Origin: Doryteuthis pealeii | Taxonomy: Eukaryota; Mollusca; Cephalopoda; Myopsida; Loliginidae | Direction: 5' to 3' | Length of the DNA stretch: 64,000 nt | Assembly: GCA_023376005.1 (NCBI GenBank) | Contig: CM042181.1 | Coordinates: forward strand, 23,896,486 to 23,960,485 | Shown: one piece after another, positions 32,622-45,100 of the stretch | Layout of the letters: every line of letters starts with the position of its first letter | Position numbering within the stretch: position 1 is the stretch's first letter | Made by a program: the position numbers and the translations under genes | Notes under the pieces: model-generated | Database searches by the model: none | Seen by the model: only the letters and a program-made list of their open reading frames with translations | Told to the model about the DNA's origin: nothing

Positions 32622-34931
32622 ATGTCGGCGAAAAGCAGAACTTCTTCTCAGAGTGTGTGGTTACCAGGACAAACCAATTCTCTAGAGGAGGCGTCAGGAA
32701 TGTTAGACTCCATAGAGAAAGAAAATGTAGCACATGTTGCTGAAACAAGGCCTAAAGCCAGAAAATCCTGTCGACAAAAACGCCCATCACAGAAAATGAC
32801 GAAGCTGCTTGAGCACGAGGCGGAGAAAATATAAGGAAGGTTCATAGTGGCCTATGGAAAATGGAAGCCATATGTCAAGGAGGCTCGTACAAAATTAAAG
32901 TGTGCGTGCTCCGAAAATGACATAAGCGACATAATGGACGAAACTGAGATGGGAGGGATGTATGCACAATTGCGAAAAAGAGTGACACCTAGTCAGAAAA
33001 CTCGCCGAGATATGGACGCATGCACAGCAGTGACTGCAGAATTGATGAAACTAATGAGTTTTTGCCGCACAGGTGAAGAAGAGTTCGATGCAGAAGCAGA
33101 AAGACATAGGTTGCGTGCAGTGCTAGACTGTGACTACGTAAGGTCTATATATGGATCCACAGTATCAAGAGTCACTGCACGCAGCCAACGCTCCAGAGTT
33201 GGTTGCAAAGAAAGCAGAAAATTGAAATGCAAACTGCTATTGACAGCAACTCAGAGAGCTGGAAAATAGAAATGTGAAGGTTATTGAGGCCAAGCTGAAA
33301 GCATATTCAATAGAGACATCATATGTTTCAAGTGAATGTGATTCTGTCAGGCTCAAGACAAAGAATCAAATTCGCACCCTTACAAGTACAAGGGAACATG
33401 AAGATTCTACAGAAAAGCTACAGAATTCCATGTTTCTTTCGCGACTTCCAATCTCAGAACCCCCAATATTTTATGGGGATCCACTACGTTTTGTTGAGTG
33501 GAGCAGGAGCTTCAAGGCTGTAGTCAAGACAAGATGCCCGAGCTCCACAGACATGCTGTTTTATCTACAAAGATATATCGATGGAGAGGCCAAATATGTT
33601 CTCGAGGGAAGCTTCTATAGAAGAGACGATGAAGCATACAGCCAGATGTGGGACAAGCTCAACGAGATATGGACATCCCTTTACACTACAGAGCGAACCT
33701 TCAGGCAAAAACTAAACAAATGGTCGAAAATTGGTCCTAACGAGAACATCAAACTCTGAGACTTTGGCGACTTCCTGCAGTCATGCAAGCGAATCTATGC
33801 CTCACATCAAGGGATTGGATAAATTGAAGGAGTGCGATGAAAACCAAAAGCTGCTGTCCAAACTTGTAGAGTGGCTAACACGTCGATGCAATAGATACGC
33901 AATGAAGCTGCTGGACAAAAACTGAAGACTATCCTGGCTTCAGCGAATTCAGTAAATTTACAAGTAAAGAAGTCAGAATAGTGTGTAATCCAGTGTCATC
34001 ACCCCTTGCGATGAAGTACTTGGAAGAAGAAGAACCAAAACGCCCAAAAGCAAACACCTTCGCTACTAACATAGCTTCTACTGGCCGTATAGGCGATGAA
34101 CTATTCAATCCAAACGTGAAATGTACATGTGGAAAAGATCGCTCTCTACACGAATGCCAAGAGTTAGCAAAGAAGTCTGCCAAAGAGGAGATAGAGTTTG
34201 TGTTAGCCAATAATCTGTGTTTCGCATGTCTGAGGAAGGGACACCATTCTAAAGACTGTAGAAAAAGAGCCATGTGCAAATTGTGTAAAGGGAAGCACCC
34301 AACCTCACTTCATGAAGATCGTCCCTCAGCAACTGATTCGCAAGGCAAATTGCGGAGTAAAGAAAGTACTTCATCGCTCTCATGCTCCACAAACGGAAGT
34401 GGTGGAGAGAGCACTTCCATGATAGTCCCAGTATGGATCTCATCACCCAGTACCTCTACTTCGGAGACTCTGGCATATGCACTGCTAGATACACAAAGCA
34501 GCCACACCTTTGCTGATCAGGAAGTCTGTGGGGGATTACAAACAAAACCGGAGCCGGTGAGGCTGAGCCTTTCCACCCTGGTGGTACAGAAGTCAGCCAT
34601 ACCAAGCAACAGAGTCACCGGATTAAAAGTAAGAGGATTCTTCTCAGATGTCTGCATTGACCTTCTCCCGGCTTACACGAGAGAATTCACACCACTTGAA
34701 CGCTCTCACATTCCCACAAGCAAAATAGCAGCAAGGTGGAAGCACCTTGCCACAATCACACAAGAGATGCCCCCCTTAATGGACTGTAGTGTGGGATTGT
34801 TGATCGGATATGACTGCGTAAGAGCACTAGCCCCCACCCCCGGAAGGTCATCGCGAGGTCGGATCAAGAACCCTATGCTATCAAAACTGATCTGGGATGG
34901 AGCATTGTTGGAAATGCAACAGACTGTGTAA
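32622..34931 (+). pseudogene. BEL/Pao retrotransposon gag and protease
   Basis: It starts MSAKSRTSSQSVWLPGQ at 32622, with a stop at 32832-32834 and several frameshifts (about 33260, 33740 and 33930). Around 33434-33760 is a DUF1759-like gag core (LPISEPPIFYGDPLRFVEW, YIDGEAKYVL). The frame from 33981 holds zinc-knuckle-like motifs (CTCGKDRSLHEC; CFACLRKGHHSKDC; CKLCKGKHPTSLH) and an aspartic protease active site, ALLDTQSSHTF, then GLLIGYDCVRAL. DTQS in place of the more usual DSGS is typical of many animal BEL elements. The last 951 bases are open, so decay is uneven. It is joined to pol at 34932 and is retroelement-derived. Confidence 0.85.
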
Positions 34932-37080
34932 ACAAAAGTGTTACTAGCCTGTGTCATCGGATATCCGTCACGGAACTTCCATCTGTAACGCCATGGACCT
35001 GCATCACAGCACTTGAAGCTGATTTTTCAGACACAGGACCTGGAGAGAAAACTGTATCTCAGGATGACATCCAGTTTCTAAATGTTTTAAAGGTTAATAC
35101 CCATAAAAATGAATGTGGTCACATTGAAATGCCACTCCCATTTAAAGTTCGACCAATCCTTCCAGACAATAGGAAACTCGCCATCATCCGACTTAAACAG
35201 TTAAAAAAGAAAATGGATAGAAATCCTAAATTTAAGGAGGATTATATCAAATTCATAGAGAGTATCCTCAAAGATGGAGATGTGGAAAACATCGAAGGAC
35301 GGCCAGAGATGGGTAACGTATGGTACATTCCTCATCAAGGGGTATACCATCCCAAGAAACCGGAAAAGATTAGGGTAGTTTTCGACGCATCCTCCAATTA
35401 CCAGGGCATTGCCCTAAACGACTATCTCCTCACAGGACCTGATCTAACTAATGGAATTACTGGGGTCTTATGTAGATTCCGTAAGAATCCAGTAGCTATC
35501 ATGTATGATGAAGAAAAAATGTTCCATCAGTTCCATGTCAGCAAGGAACATAGAGGCTTTCTACGTTTCCTTTGGTGGAAAGATGGTGACACAGATTCTG
35601 AACCTGAGAAGTACCGCATGAAATTGCATCTCTTTGGAGCAGCATCATCCCCAGGCTGTGCCAATTATGGCATGAAATATCTAGCTAACCAAGCAAGAAC
35701 AGAGCACCCGGCAGCAGTTAATTTCACCAAGAAGAATTTCTATGTGGACGATGGACTCATAAAGGTCGAGTCCATTGAGGAAGCTAGGAAATTGGTAAAA
35801 GAAGCCCAAGTTATATGCGCCCAAGGTAATCTTCACCTCCATAAGTTTGTCTCCAACAGTCGGGAAGTGCTAGCTTCAATTGATATATCTGAACGTGCCA
35901 CCGAAATGAGGAGTGTAGATCTCAACATAGACATTCTTCCCACACAGAGATTACTTGGAGTAGAATGGAATACTGAGAGTGACACATTCTCATTCCGGAC
36001 GTCATCTATGGACAAACCAACCACCCGACGGGGAATTCTCTCAATGGTTGCTGCTATATATGAACCCCTGGGGTTCTTGGCTCCATTCACACTAGTAGGA
36101 AAGAGAATTCTTTAAAAATGTGTCAAAGAGGCATGAACTGGGATGAACCACTACCTAAGGAATTGGAGCCAAGGTAGAAGAGTTGGGTGAGTGACTTGAG
36201 GAATTTGGAGAAAATTCGGATACCCAGATGCTTCAAACCAAAGAACTTCGGCAGGATCGTGAGTCTGGAACTGCATCACTTCTCTGGTGCTAGTAGCCAG
36301 AGCTATGGTCAATGCACCTATATCAGATTAATAGGTAGACCTTAAATGAAATAAGAGCCAACGGCTATTGTATCATCAATGGTAGCAGAGTGGTAGCCCG
36401 GTATATAAAGCAGTGTGTCCCTTGTAGAAGAATCCGTTGACAACCAGGGGAACAGCCTATGGCTGATCTGCCAAAGGAACGTGTTGACCCTTCATCACCA
36501 TTCACATACTGTGGTATGGACTGTTTTGGGCCATGTCTCGTTAGAAGAGCGCGGAAGGAAATTAAACGGTATGGTCTCCTCTTTACATGTCTCTGCTCCC
36601 GAGCGATTCATATCGAAATGTTTGAAGATATGACAACTGATGCCTTCATCAATGATCTAAGATGCTTTATCGCGATACGTGAAGCTGTTAGAACAATTCG
36701 GTCTGACCAAGGATCTAATTTTGTTGGAGAGAGCTCTACAAGAAATTGATGAGAGCAGAATAGCTCAATACTTGGCAGGAAAACAGTGTGACCTCTGTAT
36801 GAATACACCGGATTCCAGTCATGTTGGAGGCGTATGGGAGAGACAAATCAGGATAGTGAAGAATGTCCTTTCCTCAGCATTAGCAGATAGTGCCGGAAGA
36901 TTAGATGATGTTTCCTTGAGAACGCTGTTTTACGAGGCTATGTCAATCGTAAATAGTCGACCACTCACTGTGGACACGATTAATGATCCCAGAAGTATGG
37001 AACCCCTAACACCCAATCACCTAATCAGTGGGGGGGGGTCACAGTCAAGTCTGACGCAATGTTCTTCCAATCGACAGTCT
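34932..37080 (+). pseudogene. BEL/Pao pol: RT, RNase H remnant and integrase with internal deletion
   Basis: The RT frame is open to 36115. It includes VRPILPDNRKLAIIRLKQL, IRVVFDASSNYQG (35366-35404), AIMYDEEKMFHQF with the motif-A aspartate, and FYVDDGL (YVDD box, about 35740). RNase H starts (LHHFSGASSQSYGQCTYI near 36265-36315) and then stops. Most of RNase H and the integrase HHCC domain are deleted before NGSRVVARYIKQCVPCRR. The integrase core follows in shifted frames: YCGMDCFGPCL and KRYGLLFTCL with RAIHIEMFED, then TIRSDQGSNFVGE and VGGVWERQIR. The last recognisable BEL text (VKSDAMFF) ends near 37080, where another element's gag begins. It cannot be autonomous. Confidence 0.85.
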
Positions 37081-37832
37081 AAACACTCCCAACTGTATCA
37101 CGTTTACTGGTGAGGGTGATGTGGTGGCATGGCTGAAGAAGGTTCGTCTTGTGGCGAGACTGCAGATGGTGGATGACGTGGCCAGCTTGCTGCCGTTATA
37201 TTTGGAAGGGGACGCGCTTGCACTTTATATGAAAATGACGGAATGATCAGCAGGATATAAATAAAATAGAAGCGCGACTGAAGGAGGTAATTACGGATTT
37301 TAGCTTATAGGAAGCTAACCCTTGTCAGGTGAGAAGGCGAACGCATTGACGTGTACGCAAATAGAATAAGGCAGTTGGCCGGATTGGCTGGATTCGAGGG
37401 AGTGGGACTTGAGAGGATTGCAAGATTGGCTTTTGTCATGGGGTTCCCAGATAATAGCTCCAACAGGCACCGAATGTTGAGACACTAACAATGGCATATT
37501 TGATTTCGCGAGCCAGGGTGCTAACTGCTATGGACGAAAACCGTGATGTAGCAGCAGCCGTAAGAACGGATACAGCAGTATCCCAGCAAGCTAGAAGTAC
37601 CACCAAATATTCACAAGTGCCGGGTGAAGGTCCTGTATGTTATACGTGTGGTGAACCCAACCACTTTTCCCGGGATTGCCGAAGTCAACGGAATAGTGCA
37701 CTTATGAACACGAGAGCACAGGGCAAAATGCGTTGCTACCGCTGTAATGGACTTGGCCACGTATCAAGAAGCTGTCCGGCAAACGGATGCGGGAACAAGG
37801 CATTGTCGTCAACCTTGCCCCCGTCAAGTTAG
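37080..37832 (+). pseudogene. Ty3/Gypsy-like gag and nucleocapsid
   Basis: It begins abruptly with ITFTGEGDVVAWLKKVRLVA and SLLPLYLEGDALALYM, typical of the gag of Gypsy-like elements, with stops and frameshifts to 37490. An open frame from 37491 gives AYLISRARVLTAM and two CCHC knuckles, CYTCGEPNHFSRDC and CYRCNGLGHVSRSC (37639-37775). The junction with the BEL integrase shows no LTR between the two, so the 5' end of this element is missing. Confidence 0.75.
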
Positions 37833-38862
37833 TGAAAACTACATTACCAGTTGTTGGCATCCGGATAGAAGGTATGAAGTGTTCGGCACTCATCGATACA
37901 GGATGTTCCAAAACGATAGCACGAACTACAGTCGGGCATGGAGTAAGCGTGACATGGACATTACCACAATCGACGGCACATCCAACGCATGTTGCGGAGT
38001 TGGGGTTAATAAATGTTTTGGTAACGCGTGGAAAGCCACTTGGTTACGACCTACTGCTTGGAATTGACGCGATACGAGCACTGGGTGGTGCTGAGATTAC
38101 TTTCGATGGAATGGTTATGCTCGGCAAAGGGAGGAATTTTGTGCAGCTCTCTCAGTTGAAGAACTGGACTTCTGTGCTTCGTTTGACCATAAACAAAGGG
38201 TATGGACTGCACGATTGAAGTGAGCCATGAATGAAGCACCAGAACAGCTGCACAATGTAATACCAGAGTATTCGGTGCCTGATAACATCAAAACTGCGTA
38301 CGAGGAGGAGTTAGAGAGGTGGATGGCGAATAGGTGGTTAATACCGTATCCAGAGGATCGTCATGGGTCGCCAAAGGATTTGATCCCACTGATGGCTATT
38401 GTACAACCCAGCAAAAACAAGGTACAGCCAGTGATGGATTATAGGGAACTAAACCAACATGTGGATGCCTTCACTGCAAACGACGACGTGTGTGCTGCTA
38501 AACTGCGCGAGTGGCGTCAGCAAGGGTCTAATGTAGCCCTGCTTGACCTAAGGAGAGCCTACCCGCAGATAAATGTTCATGAGTCATTGTGGGAATTTCA
38601 AACTGTGATTGTCAAGGGAAAACGATATTGCTTGACACGGTTCGGATTTGGTCTTAATGTGGCACCGCTTATTATGAAAGTCATCGTAAATGCAGTGTTG
38701 ATGCAAGAGGGGCCGATTATGAAAGCCACATCAGCTTACGTCGACGATATTTACGTATACGAGGATGTAATGTCAGCAGATAAAGTCAGGAGGAAACTGG
38801 AAACCTTCGGGTTGACAAGCAATGACCCCAAGCGTTTGAATAATGGGGCTATAGTGTTATGA
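37787..38862 (+). pseudogene. Ty3/Gypsy-like protease and reverse transcriptase
   Basis: Protease (37787-38218): CSALIDTGCSKTIA is the active site (DTG) and DLLLGIDAIRALGG the C-terminal loop. RT (38227-38862): VQPVMDYRELNQHV (38419-38460), LLDLRRAYPQI with the motif-A aspartate, YCLTRFGFGLNVAPLIM and AYVDDIYVYE (YVDD, about 38740). The frame then breaks after NNGAIVL, where this family usually continues into the connection domain. Protease and RT overlap or abut in different frames. The catalytic residues are present, but the element as a whole is broken. Confidence 0.8.
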
Positions 38863-39995
38863 CTTGAGGTTTGAGGGAGCACGGCACCCTGCGTTGGAAA
38901 CGAGGGGGCCCTGTCCCAGAAATCCCAGATATGTTAACGCGGCGTATCATATTTTCTGTCTGCGGGAAACTGGTGGGACACTTTCCGGTCTGCAAGTGGC
39001 TCCGTGCAGCAACCGGAGTAATTAAGAGACGGGCTGGCGCAGTCACGAGAGGATGGGACGATACAATGGATGACGTTCCTCTTAAGCGGATGATGGCTGA
39101 AGTAGTTACCAAAGTATGCCCGAGGCGATTGGTGCGTGGCAGGACGAGAGTTGAACGCATGGGTGGATGCAAGCTCTCTAGCAACGAGCGTGGTATTAGA
39201 AAGAGGTCGCATGCTGGCTTCGTCCGACAAACGACACCCAGCACATAAATTTGGCGGAACTCGACGCCACACTGAAAGGACTTAATCTTGTGCTGCAGTG
39301 GCACGCTGAGGTGGTGCATCTCCACACAGACTCTCTGTGCGTGTACCACTGGTTGACCGATACCCTGACGGATAAAGCCAGAGTAAAAACCAAAGCTGCA
39401 ACTGAGATGTTGGTGCGAAGGAGATTGGCGATCATAAAACGACTGATCGAAGAATATAGTTTGAAGGTTGATGTCACTTTAATTCCATAAGAGCAAAATC
39501 TGGCGGATGAATTAACAAGAGTACCGAAGAGGTGGTTTGACATGATGAAACAAGGATTTGACTCTTCTCCGACGTTGTGTGCGGTCGTAACTGAGCAACT
39601 GGAACCTGATCGTATCCGAGCCATACATTGCCATTGTGGACATCCTGGAATTCGGCGGACAACATATTTCATTCGGAAAGTATGTCCCTCAATTACTAGA
39701 GCGGTCGTTAAATCGGACATACACGCTTGCGAGGATTGTCAGACAGTAGATCCAGCGCCAGTTCGTTGGAAACTAGGGAAGGTCGAAGTGCAGGGAAATT
39801 GGTACAAGATGGGTATGAACAATTATAATGGCAATCATTTTGTGACACTGACGGATTGCAGCCCAACACGGTTCACCATATGGCGCACACTGGTTCGCCA
39901 AGATGCATCTACCGTCATACGACAGTTAAGATCAGTCTTCTATGAACACGGTCCACCAGTGGAAATATTAGAAGGGTTCTGGAAGAAGGGTTCTT
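38863..39995 (+). pseudogene. Ty3/Gypsy-like RNase H and integrase, truncated
   Basis: The RT thumb/connection (LRWKRGGPVPEIPDMLTRR, CGKLVGHFPVCKWLR) is at 38871-39060. The RNase H part NLAELDATLKGLNLVLQWHA with HTDSLCVYHWL is at 39249-39360. A stop at 39488 precedes the integrase: the zinc-binding HCHCGHPGIRR...ACEDCQTVDPAPVRW (39626-39770), a core motif LTDCSPTRFTIW and EHGPPVEILEGF (about 39945-39985). Here the sequence should continue into the second catalytic aspartate but stops. The remaining integrase and 3' LTR are missing, and a minus-strand element begins at about 40010. Confidence 0.8.
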
Positions 39996-40009
39996 GATGC
40001 GTGGGCTAT

Positions 40010-41695
40010 GGGTTTATGTGACCCGTCCGGCATTTTGTGTAAAATGCATGTTCCGATGCCATATGAGCTGGCGTCGCTGGCAACAATAATCTCTAGGTCT
40101 GGGTTGAAGTGTGTGAGAAACAAGTCCGACGTCAAAATTTCTTTGATTTTTTCGAATGCTCAATGGCATTCGGGAGTCCATTCCCAGAAAAAACGTCAGA
40201 AAAAGTTTTTTTTCAATTCTTCTATTAATTTTTCTGACTCGGTCGTTGAATTTTTTATTTTCTGGCAAAAAGTGTTAATGGCCGAATTCCACAACTCAAA
40301 TTTTTGCATAGTGTCTGTGCCGAATAAATTGTTTGTATTTTTTAAAACAAACATTTTTAATTTCTGGGTTTGCCCGTTTAAAGTTACATTGGTGATAATT
40401 TCACCTTCGAATTCGATTTTTACCCCCGTAACAGATCTGGCTATTTTTTTCGTTCTTAACATCGTCGGTTTACCTAGCTTTTTCCAAGATAATCCAACCC
40501 AGAATCTAATTGGAGTTTTACGTTTCTGCCTAAAATTTGTACCAGTACATATTTTCTTATGTAACATAAGAAAATATGTACTGCTCGACTGACTTTGTCG
40601 ATTTTATGCTGCTTTTTCCGGATTTCTTTTTCCTGCAGTGAGAGGCCTTGTGCCCGACACGATCACAATTTAGGCATTTCTTGTTCCGGTACATACAGTC
40701 CCTGTACCAATGAAGGGATCCGGATCCACATCCAGAGCAAGGATTAGGGGGGCAAATCGTCGTGTCTCTTCTTAGGTGAAGAAGGAGTAACTTGTTTTTT
40801 TGGGGGTCGGTCTGAATTTGTTTCTATTATCACGCAATTTCCTAATGTGCCCTACAGCAGACTGTTCGATATTTTTTGAGTTTTGTTTTAAACTGACGAA
40901 CCTTTGAGAGTCTTCTGGCAATTGTTACAGAGTCAAGGTGGGCTCGTTTTCCAGCTTATTTAATACGCTTCGTCTAATTTCAGCGTCTTTCGCTGATACT
41001 AAACCCTGGCAATAAATTAGACATTTAAAATTGCCAGAGCTTAATTCAGACAACTTAAAATCGTCACAGTGTTTATTAACTGTGGATGCAAAGGTTGTAT
41101 AATCTTCGTTTTCCTTTCGAATTAAGTTCATGCATTTCCAACGTTTATGGAATAATGAAGTCTTAGGGCTAAACAATTGTTAAGAGTTTGATAGCTTCTG
41201 AAAACGATAATTCGCTGGTCTTTCGAGGCAAAATATAGTCAACAAATCTGGTGTGCTCAGTCGTCCTCAGTTTGCGTAATAGAAGGCGGACCTTTTTCGA
41301 GTCCGTCCAAGTAGCACAGTCGGATGAATATAAGTCCTCGTATCGTCTGTAATACGATTCAAAACTTATATCTTCATCTGGTGCGTAAGTAAATGATTCT
41401 ATCGCTGTCCAGATAGCATTCTGTGTAAACGCGTTCTCGTTGTCTGCGTTTTGGCTCCTGTCCGTTATAGCTTTCATTAACAATGCATGATTAGATGCTT
41501 GCTGTTCTAATTGAGATTTTTGTACGTCAATCAATTTTTCTTGAAATGATTGTTCAATTTGTAACTGTCTTTTCTCTAGCTCAATTTGCGGCTGTTCCGT
41601 TTGCAATTGTCTTTCCTGGAAAGTATTTTGAGCTCAATTTGTTGCTGTTGCTGGAATTTAATTATTTCTAACATTTGTGCCTTAAAAACCTCCAT
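40010..41695 (-). pseudogene. Second Gypsy-like element, gag-protease with RT deleted
   Basis: Read leftwards from an ATG at 41695 (MEVFKAQMLEIIKF), it has a glutamine-rich start and then a gag core FESYYRRYEDLYS, KKVRLLLRKL and FVDYILPRKTSELSFSEA (41606-41169). After a frameshift comes KHCDDFKLSELSSGNFKCLI (41090-41020). Cys-rich knuckles follow (CSGCGSGSLHWYRDC, CLNCDRVGHKASHC; 40745-40640). The protease-like region (40567-40250) reads KIEFEGEIITNVTLNGQT and KLKMFVLKNTNNLFGTDTMQ. At about 40200 it jumps to the RT/RNase H joint (SDLFLTHFNPDLEIIVASDA), so almost all of RT is deleted. It belongs to a different lineage from the element at 37080-39995. Confidence 0.75.
40543..40583. repeat. 20-bp perfect inverted repeat with 1-base loop
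   Basis: CAGTACATATTTTCTTATGT (40543-40562), one A, then its exact reverse complement (40564-40583). It sits between knuckle and protease parts of the minus-strand element, where normal elements would not be expected to have a fold-back. Confidence 0.9.
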
Positions 41696-41906
41696 GTGAA
41701 ATATATATGTAGAATGAAACGAACCTAAATATTTTGAGAGAGAGAAAACCGAATAAAAAAATGCAGAAAACTTTTCTTTTTTTTTTGGTACAACTTACTT
41801 TTCTCCTTTCAGCAAGTGTTATTTTCTCTGCTAAAATGATCCTTGAACAAAAACGCTTATGCTTATTTGGATTGACGAGTTCTTATAAAAAGAAATTGCA
41901 GAGCAG

Positions 41907-42113
41907 CTACGATTTTCCCGTAATCCAGATGTTGCGGTTTCGAATTTCAGTGTAGCTTGGTTCACTTTCTTTTTTAGGTTCGATTACTTCACGAATTTCT
42001 TTTGAGAGATCCTTAATCGTCTCTTCCAAGTTTTGTGTTGTTAAAAAACGATAGTTGTGCGTGAAGTCTTTTGAATCCTGTTTCGCTGGGGTTGTTTTTT
42101 GACAAAATGAATT
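41907..42113 (-). pseudogene. Unrecognised partial open frame next to the minisatellite
   Basis: The minus strand is open for about 68 codons up to a TAG at 41907-41909. It includes FTHNYRFLTTQNLEETIKDL and SKEIREVIEPKKESEPSYTE, which looks like an amphipathic, charged protein segment rather than repeat noise. It lies directly upstream of the minus-strand gag and immediately inside the minisatellite edge. I do not recognise the family; it may be an upstream part of the element or a captured host fragment. Confidence 0.3.
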
Positions 42114-45100
42114 TTATTAGCAGAAATCTACGTTTTTACGACAATTTTTATAACATAATGCATTTTTTAGAACAAAAATGACTTATTAGAAGAAATTTAC
42201 TTTTTTACGACAATTTTAGACGAAATTTATTTTTTTACAATAATTAATATGACATGATGTCTTTTTTTTAGAATAAAAATGATGTTAATTAGAAGACATT
42301 TACTTTCTTACGACAATTTTTATAACATAATGTCTTTTTTAGAACAAAAATTACTTTTACTAGAAGAAATTTACTCTTTTAAGACAATTTTTAAAAAATA
42401 ATGTCTTTTTTAGAACAAAAATGACTTCTATTAGAAGAAATTTATTATTTCACGACAATTTTTATAACATCTCTTTTTTAGAACAAAATTACTCTTATTA
42501 GCAGAAATTTACTTTTTTTTATTACAATCTTTATAGCATAAAGTCTTTTTTTTTTTTTTTTTTTTTAGAAAAAAATGACTTTTATTAGCAGAAATTTCCT
42601 TTTTTACGACAATTTTTATAATATAATGTCTTGTTTAGATAAAAAAAAATTCATTTTATTAGAGAAATTTACATTTTTACGACAATTTTTATAACATAAT
42701 ATCTTCTTTAGAAGAAAAATGACATTTATTCGCAGAAATTTACTTTTTTATGACAATTTTTATAACATAATGTCTTTTCTAGTACAAAAATGACTTTTAT
42801 TAAAAGACATTTACTTTTTTAAGACAATTTTTATCATATATTTTCTTCTGATAAAATCATTTTTTATTTAAAAAATTTACATTTATACGAAAACTTTTAT
42901 AAAAATGTCTTTTTTAGAACAAAAATGATTTTTATTAGAAGAAATTTACTTTTTTTACGACAATTTTTAAAACATAATGTCTTTTTTATAGAAAGAAATG
43001 ATTTTTATTAGCATAAATTTACATTTCTACGACAATTTTTATAACATTTCTTTTTAGAACAAAAATAATTTTTATTCGAAGAAACTTACTTTTTAAAGAC
43101 AATTTTAGAAAAAAATGACATTCATTAGAAGAAATTTACTTTTTTACGACAATTTTCTTAACATAATGTCTTTTTTTTAGAAAAAAAATGACCTTTATGA
43201 AAAAAAAGTTACTTTTTTACGACAATTTTTATAACATGCTGTCTTTTTTAGAACAAAAATGATTTTAATTAGAAGACTTTATAATGTTAATTTTTATGAC
43301 AAAATGTCATCTTTTAGAAAAAAAATTAATTTTATTAGAACAAATTTACTCTTTTTACGACAATTCTTAAAACATAATGTCTATTTCAAAACAAAAATGA
43401 TTTATCTTAGAAGAAACTTACTTACAATTTTTATGACATAATGTCTTTTTAGAACAAAAATGACTTTTATTAGAATAAATTTTCTTTTTTACGACAATTT
43501 TTAAAAACATAAATTCTTCTTATAAATGTAATCTTTGTTCTAAGTAAATTTAATTTTTACGACAATTTTTATAATATATTTTTAGGAACAACAATGACTT
43601 TTAATAAAAACTTTTTTACGACAGTTTTTAAGAAATAATGTCTTTTTTAAAACAAAAATGATTTTTCTTAGCAGAAATATATTTCTTTATGACAATTTTT
43701 GTGATATAATGTCTTTTTTAGAAGAAAAATTACTTTTGTTAGAAAAAATTTACGTTTTTACGAAAAATTTTATAACATAATGACTTTTATTAGCAGATAT
43801 TTACTTTTTGCGACAATTTTTGTATCATTATGTAGTTTTTAGAACGAAAATGACGTTTATTAGATGACATTTACTTTTTTATGATAATTTTTATAACTTA
43901 ATCTCTTTTTTAGAACCAAAATATCTTTTATTTTCTCTTTTACGACAATTTTTACAACATAATGTCTTTTTTAGAACAAAAATTACTTTTATTAGAAGCA
44001 ATTTTCTTTTTCACGACAATTTTTACAAAATAATGTCTTTTTTTAGAACCAAAATATCTTTTATTAGAAGAAATTTTCTTTTTTACGACAATTTTTTACC
44101 ACATAATGTCTTTTTTAGAACAAAATTTTAATTTCTTGTAATAAAAGTAATTTTCTTCCCCCAAAAATTACATATTTATGACAATATTTATAACATAGTG
44201 TCTTTTTTCAGAACAAAAGAAGAAATTTACTTTTTTACGAAAATTTTTATAACATCTCTTTTTTAGAACCAAAATATCTTTTATTAGATGAAATTTTCTT
44301 TTTTACGAGGATTTTTACCACATAATGTCTTTTTTAGAACAAAAATGTCTTATATTAGAAGAAATTTACTTTTTTATGACAATGTTTATAACACTGTTTT
44401 TTTTAAGAACAAAAATGACTTTTATTAGCAGAAATTTATTTTTTACGACAATTTTTATAACATAATATCTTTTTTCAAACAAAAATTATTTTTATTAGAA
44501 GCAATTTTCTTTTTCACGACAATTTTTACAAAATAATGTCTTTTTTAGAACCAAAATATCTTTTATTAGAAGAAATTTTCTTTTTTACGACAATTTTTTA
44601 CCACATAATGTCTTTTTTAGAACAAAAATTACTTTTATTAGCAGAAATTTACATTTTTACGACAATTTTTATAACAATGTCTTTTTAAGAACAAAAATTA
44701 CTTTTATTAACAGAAATTTTCTTTTTTACGACAGTTTTTATTACATAATTTCTTCTAATGAAAGTAATTTTTTTACTAAGTAAATTTACTTTTTTACGAC
44801 AAATTTTATCACATAATTTCTTTTTTAAAACAAAAATGACTTTTATTCGAAGAAATTTCCTTTTTTACGACAATTTTCATAACATAATTCTTCTAATAAA
44901 CGTTTTTTTTTTGTTCTAAGAAAATTTACTTTTTTGTACAATTGTCGTACAATGTTCATAACATGATGTACTTTTTAGTATAATATACTTATTTACGACA
45001 CTTTTTATACCATAATGTCATTTTTAGTACAAAAATGACTTTTATTATATGTAATTTACTTTTTTACGACTATTTTTATAACATAATGTCTTTTACAGGA

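Larger units (their letters stand above)
27891..33812 (-). repeat. Right arm of palindrome 2
   Basis: Mirror of 21925-27868. The BEL gag at its outer end continues without a break into the rest of the BEL element (33813 onward), so the right arm is the parental side if the left is a secondary copy. Confidence 0.88.
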
